From Natronoarchaeum rubrum (GTDB lineage: Archaea; Halobacteriota; Halobacteria; Halobacteriales; Natronoarchaeaceae), in contig NZ_JANHDP010000001.1 of assembly GCF_024494695.1 (NCBI RefSeq), positions 434,001-498,000 on the forward strand: DNA of 64,000 bases. Direction: 5' to 3'. The notes under the pieces were generated by a model. That model searched no databases. It saw nothing but the letters and a program-made list of their open reading frames with translations, and had not been told where the DNA came from. Each line of letters opens with the position of its first letter. Positions within the stretch are counted from its first letter, which is position 1. A program made the position numbers and the translations under genes. Positions 34,220 to 43,310 of this stretch are shown one piece after another.

Positions 34220-36219
34220 CGCTCGGGCCGAGCGAGTTGGGCGTCCGCGGCGTCGGCGTTCGGCTTCGGCGTCTCGCCGCCGCTGCGCGGGAGTTCGCGG
34301 CCAAGACCGCGCGGATCGCCCGCTGGGAAGTGACGCGGTCGGCGGGGACGCTCGACCGGCGAACGATCCTGCTCGGCGTCGCCGGCGTCCTGCTCGTCGG
34401 CCTCGTCGCCCCGGTCGCGCTGGGCGGCAGCGCCGCGCTCGACGAGGGGATCTACCGCGTCGGCGTCGACGAGGAGAACCCCTACTACCCCGTCGTCGAG
34501 GAGAGTTCGGCGTTCCGTCCGGCCGAACCAGACGAGGCGGCGCTGAACCACAGCGAGATCGAGCTGCTGATCGAAGGGAGAACGGTCCAGTACAACAGCT
34601 CCGTCGGCAAGAGCGAGGCCGCGCTCTCGGAGTTCGCGAGCGCCGTCGAGGCGTACAACTTCGAGACGATGCGCGAGGACGACAACCGGAGCGCCGCCTT
34701 CCCCATCGTCGTCGACTTGCGATACGAGGAGCGCCCGCCGATCGGCACCGACATCGATGCACCCCGAGACGGCACGGGAGACGGGGGATCCGGTGATGGG
34801 ACAGACAGTGCCGGGGGCGACGGCAGCGGTACTGACGACGGCGGTGGCGGCAGCGACGACGGCACCGGAAGCGACGATGGTGGTGGGAGTGCAGATGGTA
34901 CTGGTTCCGACGACGGCGGTTCCGGCGACACGGGCGGATCCGATGGCGGCGCGGCGTCGGGCGATGGAGGGACGGACGGCGGCGGAACCGCCGGCACGGC
35001 TGCCAGCGGTGGTGCCTCCGGCGGGGGCGGCGGCCTGCTCGGCGGCATCCTCGGCGGGGCCAGCACTGGAGACTCGCCGGCCGAAATCTCCCCGCCGTTC
35101 CCGATGCAGTCGCTCGTGCTCGCCTTCCTGTTTATCGTGCCGATGAACTTCGTCATCCAGCTGTACGGCGGCTCGATCATGAACGAGCGGATCAACCGCA
35201 GGGGCGAGCTCATGCTGGTCGCGCCGGTCGGGCGCGCCGCCATCGTGGCCGGGAAGACACTGCCCTATCTCGCGGGGCTGGCGGTCATCTCGACGGCGAT
35301 CGCGCTCGCGATCGGTGGGGGGATCCTCTCGGTCGGCGCGGTCGTCCCGCTGGCGATGCTGTTTCTGGCGGCGGCGTTCGTCGGCGCGATGTTCTCTCGG
35401 TCGTTCAAGGAGCTCACCTTCGTCACGGTGACGATCAGCGTCGGGCTGAGCTCCTACGCGTTCGTCCCGGCGATCTTCACGAACGTGACGCCGATCGCGC
35501 TGATCTCGCCCCTGACGCTGGTCGTCTGGGACATACAGGGCCAAACGGCCACTCTGGCGGAGTACGCGTTCTCCACGGGGCCGCTGTACCTGACCAGCAC
35601 GCTGCTGTTCGGGCTCGGCGCCGGCGTCTACCGTGAGGAGGACATGTTCAGCCAGCGGGCCGTCCACCTGAAGGCCCTGGACGCGCTGGCGAACTACGCC
35701 CGGACGCCGCGGAGCGTCTTCGCGGTCACCGGGCTGTCGATCCCGTTCGTGCTGGTCGGCGAACTGCTCGCGATCGCGATCCTGTTCGCGATCCCGCTCC
35801 AGCTGTCGGCGCCGGTGCTGTTGCTCTCGATCTCGGTCGTCGAGGAGCTCGCCAAGAGCCTCCACGTGTACGCCGGGTTCGCGCACAACCGCTGGACGCC
35901 GACGCTGCGCTCGGCCGCGATCGTCGGCGCCGCGAGCGGCGCCGGATTCTTCGTCGCCGAGAAGGCGACCCACGTCGTCAGCTTCGTCGGCATCACGACG
36001 CTCGATCTGGGTCGCATCGCGTTCCCCGAGTCGGCCGCGAGCTACGCCGCCCCCGTCGCCGTGGCGATGTTCTTCCTCCCGCTGGCGCTCCACGCCGTGA
36101 CGGCGATCGTCTCGGCGGTAGGGGCGCGCCGCGGGCGCTGGCACTACGCGGCGACGCTCGGGCTGGCGATCGCCATCCACACGCTGTACAATCTGGGGGT
36201 GACCCGCTATGTCGCGTGA
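34216..36219 (+). CDS. ABC-2 permease fused to a PrsW-like intramembrane protease domain
   Basis: With GTG 34216 the product has 667 residues. Residues 1-180: one transmembrane helix (49-70) and an external domain; 181-287: a Gly/Ser/Asp/Thr low-complexity linker; 295-475: an ABC-2 type permease core beginning with the conserved YGGSIMNERINRRGELML. Residues 505-667 are a second membrane block with all four PrsW (M82) motifs: EELAK (Glu543-Glu544), FxxxE (Phe578, Glu582), HAVTA (His626) and HTLYN (His655, Asn659). PrsW cleaves regulatory membrane proteins. Codon use in the linker is less GC-biased than around it. It overlaps both neighbours, so one transcript is certain. Confidence 0.8.
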   Translation: MTLGPSELGVRGVGVRLRRLAAAAREFAAKTARIARWEVTRSAGTLDRRTILLGVAGVLLVGLVAPVALGGSAALDEGIYRVGVDEENPYYPVVEESSAFRPAEPDEAALNHSEIELLIEGRTVQYNSSVGKSEAALSEFASAVEAYNFETMREDDNRSAAFPIVVDLRYEERPPIGTDIDAPRDGTGDGGSGDGTDSAGGDGSGTDDGGGGSDDGTGSDDGGGSADGTGSDDGGSGDTGGSDGGAASGDGGTDGGGTAGTAASGGASGGGGGLLGGILGGASTGDSPAEISPPFPMQSLVLAFLFIVPMNFVIQLYGGSIMNERINRRGELMLVAPVGRAAIVAGKTLPYLAGLAVISTAIALAIGGGILSVGAVVPLAMLFLAAAFVGAMFSRSFKELTFVTVTISVGLSSYAFVPAIFTNVTPIALISPLTLVVWDIQGQTATLAEYAFSTGPLYLTSTLLFGLGAGVYREEDMFSQRAVHLKALDALANYARTPRSVFAVTGLSIPFVLVGELLAIAILFAIPLQLSAPVLLLSISVVEELAKSLHVYAGFAHNRWTPTLRSAAIVGAASGAGFFVAEKATHVVSFVGITTLDLGRIAFPESAASYAAPVAVAMFFLPLALHAVTAIVSAVGARRGRWHYAATLGLAIAIHTLYNLGVTRYVA

Positions 36220-37291
36220 GGGATCGCAATGGGGCGCCCGCCTGACGATCGCGAAGCGCGAACTGGCGACGCTCAAAAGCGAGAAGACGATCGTGCTCGC
36301 GCTGGTGATCCAGCTGTTCGTCGCGGCGTTCTCGTCGTTCCTCGTCGTCGGGCTCGTCTCGCTGTACGATCCCTCCGGCGCCGAGGGCCAGACCGTGCGG
36401 GTCGGCGTCTCCGGCGAGCAGCGCCACGACCTCGCCGCGATCGCGAACCAGCAAGAGGGCGTCCGGCCGATCATCTACGAGAGCGGCGAGACCGCGCGAC
36501 AGGGGTATCGAAACCACGCCGTCGACGCCGTGATGATCGCCAACCAGCGGTCGGACGGGCGGATCACAGTGGAGACGATCGCGCCCGACTCGGGCGTCGA
36601 GTCGACGCTCGTCGTCGTCTCGCTTCAGGAGACGCTGATGGAGTACGAGAGTTACGAGCGCGATCAGCGGAGCGCGTATCTCGATCAACAGCCCCTCGGC
36701 GTCCCCGACGTTCCCTCCGAGAACCCCTACTACGGGTTCACGTACACGGTGCTCGTCCCGCTGCTGGTCCTGCTGCCGGTGTTCATCAGCGGGAGCCTCG
36801 CCGTCGACGCCGTCACCGAGGAGTTAGAGCGGGGGACGCTGGAGCTGCTGGCGGTCGCGCCGGTCGAACTCAGGGAGATCGTCGACGGGAAGCTGCTCGC
36901 GGCCGCCGGGCTGGCGCCCGTGCAGGCCGCGCTGTGGCTGGTGCTGCTGTCCGCGAACGGGACGCCGATCGCGAACGCGCCGGCCCTGCTGGCGATCGCC
37001 GGCGCGCTCTCGCTGGCGGTCGTCTCGATGGGGATCGCGCTCGCACTGGTCACCGCCGACCGGCGGCAGGCGCAGTTCCTCTACTCCTTCGGCATCCTCA
37101 CGATCGCCGGGGCGACGACGCTGCTGCCCGAGCACCCGCTGAACACGATCGCGAAGCTGGCGATCGGCAGCCCGGCCCAGACGACCTGGGTCGCGGTGGC
37201 GGGCTACCTCTGTATTGGTCTGGCAGCGCTCGTCGGCGTCCAGTTCGCGGTCGCGCGCGTCGACGTCGATCGGCTGCTCGGTTCGGCGTGA
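36209..37291 (+). CDS. ABC-2 type permease (NatB-like)
   Basis: The 360-residue protein has an N-terminal helix (28-52), a large extracellular domain (55-175) and five further helices. The NatB-type segment DAVTEELERGTLELLAVAPVELREIVDGKLLA couples to the ATPase. It shares architecture with the core of the preceding permease, suggesting a heterodimeric exporter. The substrate is unknown; NatAB relatives export sodium or peptides. It starts inside the end of the upstream gene. Confidence 0.85.
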   Translation: MSREGSQWGARLTIAKRELATLKSEKTIVLALVIQLFVAAFSSFLVVGLVSLYDPSGAEGQTVRVGVSGEQRHDLAAIANQQEGVRPIIYESGETARQGYRNHAVDAVMIANQRSDGRITVETIAPDSGVESTLVVVSLQETLMEYESYERDQRSAYLDQQPLGVPDVPSENPYYGFTYTVLVPLLVLLPVFISGSLAVDAVTEELERGTLELLAVAPVELREIVDGKLLAAAGLAPVQAALWLVLLSANGTPIANAPALLAIAGALSLAVVSMGIALALVTADRRQAQFLYSFGILTIAGATTLLPEHPLNTIAKLAIGSPAQTTWVAVAGYLCIGLAALVGVQFAVARVDVDRLLGSA

Positions 37292-37385
37292 CGGCGCCGC
37301 GTCGCGGCCGCGAGACGCTGCCGACGCCGCGGCGACGTGACAATGCCGCTCGACTGGTCGCGACGCGGCGTCACGACGCCGCTTC

Positions 37386-37895
37386 TCACTCGCTGCGCAC
37401 GTCTTCTGCGACGCGCCGGATCGTCTCGTACTCGTCGTCGCTGTAGGCGATGAACCGTACGTCGACCAGCGACTCGGGCTCGTGGGCGTCGATCGCCTCG
37501 CAGACGATCCGGGCGCCGTCAGCGAGGTCGAAGCCGGCGACGCCACAGCCTAGCGCCGGAAGCACCAGCGACTCGCAGTCGAGTTCGTCGGCCCGCTCCA
37601 GCGAGTTGCGCGTGGCCGACCGGATGCTCTCGGCGGTCGCTTCACCACTCCCGTAATGGGGCATCGCAGCGGCGTGGATGACGTGTTCGGCGTCCAGGTC
37701 GTAGGCGTCGGTTACCGCCACCGCGCCGAGATCGACCGGCCCCTTCGAAACGGCTTCTTGGTTGAGTTCGCTGCCGGCGCGGCGACGGAGCGCCCCGGCG
37801 ACGCCGCTGCCCATCTGCAGGCTCGTCCCCGCCGCGTTGACCAGCGCGTCGGCCGACTGGGCGGCGATGTCTCCCTGCACTACATCGAACTCCAT
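37386..37895 (-). CDS. macro domain protein (ADP-ribose binding)
   Basis: A single macro domain of 169 residues: MEFDVVQGDIAAQSADALVNAAGTSL with the ADP-ribose-binding Asn, the Gly-rich loop MGSGVAGALRRRAG, and the second loop ALGCGVAGFD. Such proteins bind or hydrolyse ADP-ribose and its derivatives. ATG 37895 is chosen because it opens with the first beta strand; a longer in-frame start at 38000 is not supported. Confidence 0.88.
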   Translation of the reverse strand: MEFDVVQGDIAAQSADALVNAAGTSLQMGSGVAGALRRRAGSELNQEAVSKGPVDLGAVAVTDAYDLDAEHVIHAAAMPHYGSGEATAESIRSATRNSLERADELDCESLVLPALGCGVAGFDLADGARIVCEAIDAHEPESLVDVRFIAYSDDEYETIRRVAEDVRSE

Positions 37896-38044
37896 GGGCG
37901 AGCGTTCGAGCGCATCGCGCACAAACGTGTCGGCGATCCGGCGTCCGTCACAAGTCACCGTCGGCGCTCGAAACACGACACTCGCGAACGAGTAGCACAC
38001 ATCGCGTCACAACTAAGTACGACAGGGAGAATCTTCGAGCAACG

Positions 38045-39220
38045 ATGTCACAGGAGACCCCGCGGTACGACGACGGGAGCTTCGAGCAGTACGGCGGCCG
38101 CCACGTCCCCGAGCCGATGGAGGAGGCGCTGGACCAGCTGGCGGCGGGGTACGAGGAGATCGCCCAGACGCCGGAGTTCGAGGCCGAACTCCGCGACGTG
38201 CTGGAACACTACGCCGGCCGGCCGACGCCGGTGTACCACGCCGAGCGGCTCTCGGAGGCGTTCGGCGCCGAGATCTATCTCAAGCGCGAGGATCTGCTCC
38301 ACGGCGGCGCCCACAAGATGAACAACGCCATCGGGCAGGCGCTGCTCGCCAAGAAGGCGGGCAAAGAGCGGCTGATCGCCGAGACCGGCGCGGGCCAGCA
38401 CGGCACCGCGACGGCGATGGTCGGGGCGATGTTCGATCTGGACACGGAGATCTACATGGGCGAAAAGGACGTCCGGCGTCAGGAGATGAACGTCTTCAGG
38501 ATGCGCCTGATGGGCGCCGAGGTCAACGAGGTGACCCGCGGCGGCGCCGGACTGGCCGACGCCGTCGACGCCGCGCTGGAGGATATGATCGAGAACATCG
38601 ACGACACGCACTACCTCGTCGGCTCGGTCGTCGGTCCCGACCCGTTCCCGCGGATGGTCCGGGACTTCCAGTCGGTGCTGGGCCGCGAGGCGCGCGACCA
38701 GATCCTCGACCAGGCCGGCCAGCTTCCCGACGCCGCGGTGGCCTGCGTCGGCGGCGGGTCGAACGCGATGGGGCTGTTCGACGCGTTCCGCGACGACGAG
38801 GAGGTCGCGCTGTACGGCGCCGAGGGCGGGGGCGAGGGCGCCGATTCGAAACGTCACGCCGCGCCGCTCGATTCCGGCACCGACGACGTGATCCACGGGA
38901 TGAAGACTCGCGTCATCGACGACGACGTCGAAGTCCACTCAGTGTCGGCCGGGCTGGACTACCCCGGCGTCGGTCCCGAGCACGCGATGTTCCGCTCGAC
39001 CGGGCGCGCGGAGTACCGCGGCGTCGACGACGAGGCGGCGCTCGAAGCGTTCCGGACGCTCAGCCGGACCGAGGGGATCATCCCGGCGCTGGAGACCAGC
39101 CACGCGATCGCGCTCGCCGAGGAGTTGGCCGACGAGCACGACGTGATCCTCGTCAACCTGAGCGGCCGCGGCGACAAGGACATGCGGACCGCCGCGGAGG
39201 AGTTCGATCTCGGCGCGTGA
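38045..39220 (+). CDS. trpB: tryptophan synthase beta chain-like protein
   Basis: PLP-dependent fold-type II enzyme joining indole and serine. Seen: YGGRHVPEPM at the N-terminus, PLP Lys91 in HGGAHKMNN, catalytic Glu113 in AETGAGQHG, the phosphate loop GGGSNAMG, and C-terminal VNLSGRGDKD. The 391-residue length fits TrpB. No trpA, trpC or other tryptophan gene is adjacent, so it may be a second TrpB acting alone or a displaced pathway gene. Confidence 0.85.
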   Translation: MSQETPRYDDGSFEQYGGRHVPEPMEEALDQLAAGYEEIAQTPEFEAELRDVLEHYAGRPTPVYHAERLSEAFGAEIYLKREDLLHGGAHKMNNAIGQALLAKKAGKERLIAETGAGQHGTATAMVGAMFDLDTEIYMGEKDVRRQEMNVFRMRLMGAEVNEVTRGGAGLADAVDAALEDMIENIDDTHYLVGSVVGPDPFPRMVRDFQSVLGREARDQILDQAGQLPDAAVACVGGGSNAMGLFDAFRDDEEVALYGAEGGGEGADSKRHAAPLDSGTDDVIHGMKTRVIDDDVEVHSVSAGLDYPGVGPEHAMFRSTGRAEYRGVDDEAALEAFRTLSRTEGIIPALETSHAIALAEELADEHDVILVNLSGRGDKDMRTAAEEFDLGA

Positions 39221-39295
39221 TCGCTGTTTCCGGCCCCACAGATCGGTCCCGAGCCGGACCTCCATGAAAAAACAGAAATATCTTCGGCCAAAAGT

Positions 39296-39305
39296 CATAT
39301 TAAAC
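39296..39305 (+). promoter_or_regulatory. TATA box of the acidic protein gene at 39326
   Basis: CATATTAAAC lies 21-30 bases before ATG 39326, implying a leaderless mRNA. Confidence 0.55.
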
Positions 39306-39325
39306 CGGTTCCAGGGGAGCCACCA

Positions 39326-40810
39326 ATGATAGGGGATTCGTCGTCGGACCTGCTGACCGAGTACGTCACGCTACTGCGAGAGTTCGGCCTCCCGCCCGAG
39401 GACGTTCGGGAGCTACACGCCGACGAGGACGCGTCGGCCGACGCGTCGCTGCGGCAGTTCGTCGCGCAGCGCGTCGACGACGGCTCGCGCGAGGCGCTGT
39501 TTTCCCGGCTCGTCGAGACGCTGACACAGTCCCGGCGCGGCATCAGCGCGACGGCGAGCTACTGGAACTACGCGCCCGAAGTCCACCTCGACGAGGTGTT
39601 CGAGCCGTACGGCTGTTCGGTGACGTTCCGCGACGCCGTCCACGGCGGCGACGGCGCCAGCGTCGAGATCGAACTCGAGGACGCCGGCGGATCGATCCAC
39701 ACGATGCGCTTCGAGTACCCCGACACGCCGCTGGACGACGATAACCTGCCGGCGTTGCTCGACGCCGTCGAAACCGAACTCCTCGCGAACACCGACCTCA
39801 GCTTCGCGCTGCTATCGGGGATCGACCGACGCTGGCGCGTCGTGTTGCTCGAATCCGACCGGCTGGCCGAGCTCCGGCGTCGCCACGGCGACCGGATCGA
39901 GTTTGCGGGACTCCCGCTGCTGTGCGAGGACCAGCCCTCGGCGTTCGCCAGCGGCGAGACGCCGGCGGTGTACCCGCAGGCGATCGAGATCGGCGCCGAC
40001 GCCACCGACTCGTCCGGCGCGTCGCCCGCCGACGCGACGGACCGCACCGTCGACCCGGCAGACCTGCTGGCCGACGGCGACGCGGCCGCATCCGAGCCCG
40101 ACGCCGCGGCCGAGCCGACCGCCGACCCCGGCGCCGTCCTCGAAGCGTCGCCCGACGAACTCATCGCCGATGGGACGGCGGAGCCGGGGGGCTCGTCGGA
40201 CGCCGGCGTCGAGGCGAGCGATCAGGAACTCAGGCAGGTGTTCGGCGACCTTTCGGACGTTTCGCTGGAGCCGACGGCGACCGACGACACCGGGCGGAGC
40301 CTCCGTCCGGACGACCCGCCGGTGCTCGAACTCGGCACCGGCGCCGACGGGTCGGGATCGGGCGCCGACGAAGCTGACGGGAGCGCGACGAGCGAGGCCG
40401 GCGAGACGGACGAGGAGCCCGCTGCCATCGACGGCCTGTTCGAGGAACTGGAGCGCAAGGCGATCACGGGCGACGACGGCGCCGCCGGCGGAGGCGGCGG
40501 GACGGCCGTCGTCGGAGGCGTCGCCAGCGCCGGAACGCCGACTGTAGGCCCCGATAACAGCGGTCACGACGGCCCCAGCGAGGACCCGACGCTGGAGGAA
40601 CTGCTGTCCGACGCCGACGCGCTCGCCGAGGGCGCGAGTGCCGATACCGGAGACCCAAGTACCGGCGTCGACGACGCGACGGCCGCCGACCGCGAGGACG
40701 CAGAGACCGATGTCGACGGAGGAGATGTCGACGGAGGGGATGCCGACGATACAGACTCCCCCGGGGAGTTCGAGTGGCTGAGCGATACCGAACTCGCCGA
40801 GCGGGAGTGA
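39326..40810 (+). CDS. acidic haloarchaeal protein with long disordered tail
   Basis: No family is recognised with certainty. Residues 1-225 look folded, with alternating helices and strands (YVTLLREFGLPPEDVRELHAD, SRRGISATASYWNYAPEV, LLSGIDRRWRVVLLESDRLAEL). The remaining 270 residues are Asp/Ala/Gly/Ser/Thr-rich low-complexity sequence with short conserved-looking islands (LRQVFGDLSDVSLEP, DGLFEELERKAI, and the end EFEWLSDTELAERE) that could be binding motifs. It converges on the RecA-like gene downstream; a functional pairing is only suggested by position. Confidence 0.6.
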   Translation: MIGDSSSDLLTEYVTLLREFGLPPEDVRELHADEDASADASLRQFVAQRVDDGSREALFSRLVETLTQSRRGISATASYWNYAPEVHLDEVFEPYGCSVTFRDAVHGGDGASVEIELEDAGGSIHTMRFEYPDTPLDDDNLPALLDAVETELLANTDLSFALLSGIDRRWRVVLLESDRLAELRRRHGDRIEFAGLPLLCEDQPSAFASGETPAVYPQAIEIGADATDSSGASPADATDRTVDPADLLADGDAAASEPDAAAEPTADPGAVLEASPDELIADGTAEPGGSSDAGVEASDQELRQVFGDLSDVSLEPTATDDTGRSLRPDDPPVLELGTGADGSGSGADEADGSATSEAGETDEEPAAIDGLFEELERKAITGDDGAAGGGGGTAVVGGVASAGTPTVGPDNSGHDGPSEDPTLEELLSDADALAEGASADTGDPSTGVDDATAADREDAETDVDGGDVDGGDADDTDSPGEFEWLSDTELAERE

Positions 40811-40897
40811 CCGCTCGGTAAACTGGACGGAAAACCGTACGTCGAACGGCGGGACGACCGCGTTGTAACGGGAGTGGGCGTCGAACGACTTCTCGAC

Positions 40898-41533
40898 TCA
40901 GAGCTGCAGCCAGTTCGTCGAGACGCCGCCGTCTCGGAGGTGCCAGCGCTGCTCGGGACCCTCCTCGGCGTCGCGCACTTCCACGACGGCGTCGAACAGC
41001 GGTTCGAGCAGGTTCACGTGATCGCTGTCGCGGTCGACCCGGAGATGAAAGTGGCCCATCCCGCCGACCTGTCGAACGCGTGCGGTGACGACGTGCAGCA
41101 GGCGAAACAGCCGTTCGGGCTCGTGGTCGACGAACAGCGGCCCCAGCGAGTCGAAGCAGAGACGAAGCTCGGCCGGTTCGAAGCCGTCGGCCTCCGCTTC
41201 GAGAACGTCGACCGCATCGACGATCTCGGTACCGAGGGCACTCAGCTCGTCGTCCGCACCGTCGCCGTTCTCGCCGGCGCGGTGGCGGACGACCTCGCGC
41301 CCGTCCCCGTCGAGGTCGTCGAGCGAACAGCCACAGACGCTCCGGCCTTGCGTGAACGCGAACACGCGCCGGCGACCGGCGCAGTCGTCGCCCACGAGAT
41401 GCCGACAGGCGCCGCTGTGGCCCGCCCCCGAGTGTTGCCCGACGACGAGCAGGCTGCTCCCTTCGCGCTTGAGTTCGGACAGCTGCTGGGAGAACGCGGA
41501 GCTCTCCGACGCGCCGCCCGGACCGGTTCGCAT
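40898..41533 (-). CDS. RecA/KaiC-like haloarchaeal protein (DUF7504-like), no Walker A
   Basis: The 211-residue protein has a RecA-like order of strands: SSLLVVGQHSGAGHSGAC, RRVFAFTQG, LRLCFDSLGPLF and HFHLRVDRDSD. The first strand is not followed by a Walker A GKT/S motif, so ATP binding is doubtful. I recall such proteins as a large haloarchaeal family of unknown role. ATG 41533 lies about 30 bases after a minus-strand TATA-like ATTATACC; the in-frame extension to 41575 covers that promoter. Confidence 0.65.
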   Translation of the reverse strand: MRTGPGGASESSAFSQQLSELKREGSSLLVVGQHSGAGHSGACRHLVGDDCAGRRRVFAFTQGRSVCGCSLDDLDGDGREVVRHRAGENGDGADDELSALGTEIVDAVDVLEAEADGFEPAELRLCFDSLGPLFVDHEPERLFRLLHVVTARVRQVGGMGHFHLRVDRDSDHVNLLEPLFDAVVEVRDAEEGPEQRWHLRDGGVSTNWLQL

Positions 41534-41727
41534 CCTCTCTTTCTTGGAGGCTCGGTATAATAAGTATTGTGTCATTCTTCGGTGGATACAGCCGAAAACG
41601 GGCGCCGCAGCGATCGTCTCGCAGGTGGTGGAGATATCGGGACGCAGTTACCGTCGGCACGACGCGCCGGGACCGGTTCGCGTCCGCGTTGAGCACGCTT
41701 AAGAGCCGCGGGTTACTTGGCCCGAAC

Positions 41728-42804
41728 ATGCAACCACGCGACCTGTCGGCCCACGACGAGTACGTCGCGGGCCGGGGGATCGAGGAGGTCGCCCGCGAGC
41801 TCGGCCGGGAGCCCGACGAGTTCGTGAAGCTCGCCTCCAACGAGAACGCGCTGGGCCCGTCGCCGGCCGCCGTCGCGGCGATCCGTGAACGCGCCGAGAC
41901 GGTCCACAGCTACCCGAAAGCGTCCCACGCCGACCTGGCGGAGCGACTCGCCGACGAGTGGGACGTTACGCCCGAGCAAGTGTGGCTGGCCAACGGCGGC
42001 GACGGCGCGCTGGACTATCTCGCTCGCGCCGCGCTGGATCCGGGCGACGCCGTACTCGTGCCGGAACCGGGGTTCGCGTACTACCCGATGAGTGCGCGCT
42101 ACCACCACGGCACCGTTCGAAAGTACGACCTCTCGAAGGACGACGAGTTCGCCCAGACCGCCGAAACCGTTCTCTCGGCGTACGACGGCGAGCGGATCGT
42201 CTACCTGACCAGCCCGCACAACCCGACCGGCTCGGTCGTCGCCCTGGAGGACGTCGAGCGGATCGCCGCCGAGACCGACGAGGAGACGCTGGTCGTCGTC
42301 GACGAGGCCTACGGCGAGTTCGCCGACGTCGACAGCGCCGTCGAGATCGTCCGCGAGCGCGACGACGTCGCGGTGCTCCGGACGTTCTCGAAGGCCTACG
42401 GCCTCGCGGGGCTGCGCCTGGGCTACGCCGTCACGCCCGCCGAGTGGGCCGACGCCTACGCGCGAGTGAACACGCCCTTTGCCGCCAGCGAGATCGCCTG
42501 TCGGGCCGGGCTGGCCGCACTGGAGGACGACGAGCACGTCGCGGAGACGATCGAGACGGTCGCGTGGGCCCGCGAGTATCTCGCCGACGCCGTCGAGGCG
42601 CCGACCTACGACAGCCAGGGCAACTTCGTGCTGATCGAGGTCGGCGACGCGAGCGCGGTCGCCGAGGCGCTCAAGCGAAAGGGCATCATCGTGCGCGACT
42701 GCACGAGTTTCGGGCTGGACGACTGCATCCGCGTGACCTGCGGCACGAAGCCCGAGACGCGGCAGGCCGCCGAAGCGATCAACGAGGTGCTCGCCGACCG
42801 ATGA
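41728..42804 (+). CDS. hisC: histidinol-phosphate aminotransferase
   Basis: PLP aminotransferase of histidine synthesis, also able to act on other imidazole or aromatic substrates. Seen: KLASNENALGPSP, ANGGDGALDYL, TSPHNPTGS (PLP contact Asn), VVDEAYGEF and the Schiff-base Lys222 in TFSKAYGLAGLRLGY. ATG 41728 gives MQPRDLSAHDEY. Its stop overlaps the next start (ATGA), and the three-gene operon hisC-AK6-CDP-alcohol transferase follows. Confidence 0.93.
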   Translation: MQPRDLSAHDEYVAGRGIEEVARELGREPDEFVKLASNENALGPSPAAVAAIRERAETVHSYPKASHADLAERLADEWDVTPEQVWLANGGDGALDYLARAALDPGDAVLVPEPGFAYYPMSARYHHGTVRKYDLSKDDEFAQTAETVLSAYDGERIVYLTSPHNPTGSVVALEDVERIAAETDEETLVVVDEAYGEFADVDSAVEIVRERDDVAVLRTFSKAYGLAGLRLGYAVTPAEWADAYARVNTPFAASEIACRAGLAALEDDEHVAETIETVAWAREYLADAVEAPTYDSQGNFVLIEVGDASAVAEALKRKGIIVRDCTSFGLDDCIRVTCGTKPETRQAAEAINEVLADR

Positions 42805-43310
42805 GAGTGGCAGTCACCGGGACGCCGGGGACCGGCAAGACGACCGCGACCGAGCGACTCGACGCCGATCTCGACGTGGTCCACCTCAACGAGGCAGTCC
42901 GCGAACACGACCTGTACGACGAGGTCGACGAGGAGCGGGACAGCGTGATCGTCGATCTCGACGCCGCCCGCGAGTGGCTCGGCGACCGCGACGACGTGCT
43001 GATCGAGTCGCATCTCGCACACCACCTCGACGTCGACCGCGTGGTCGTGCTGCGGTGCCATCCCGAGGATCTGGAGGATCGCCTGCGCGAGCGTGGCGAC
43101 GAGAGCGAAGCCTCGATCACGGAGAACGCCGAGAGCGAGGCGCTCGACGTGATCCTCTCGGAGGCGGTCGACCGCCACGGCGTCGAGTCGGTGTACGAGA
43201 TCGACGCTACGAATCGGAGCCCGGACGCCGTCGCCACCGAGATCGACGCCGTCGTCCGCGGCGAGCGCGAACCGAGTGCCGGCGAGGTTTCCTTTATCGA
43301 GTACTTATGA
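42801..43310 (+). CDS. adenylate kinase 6/Fap7-like nucleotide kinase
   Basis: A small P-loop kinase of 169 residues: MRVAVTGTPGTGKTTATERL, then VDLDAAREWL, VLIESHLAHHL and VVLRCHPEDLEDRLRERG. This is the AK6/Fap7 pattern, an adenylate kinase and ATPase linked to small-subunit ribosome maturation. It overlaps hisC by four bases and the downstream gene by four bases, so all three are translated from one mRNA. Confidence 0.88.
   Translation: MRVAVTGTPGTGKTTATERLDADLDVVHLNEAVREHDLYDEVDEERDSVIVDLDAAREWLGDRDDVLIESHLAHHLDVDRVVVLRCHPEDLEDRLRERGDESEASITENAESEALDVILSEAVDRHGVESVYEIDATNRSPDAVATEIDAVVRGEREPSAGEVSFIEYL

Noticed and set aside
34015..36474. An 819-codon open frame on the minus strand antisense to the permease-PrsW gene
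   Set aside because: It is rich in Arg/Asp runs with no domain. Long antisense frames are expected in GC-rich DNA opposite strongly biased genes, and the plus-strand gene has clear family motifs.
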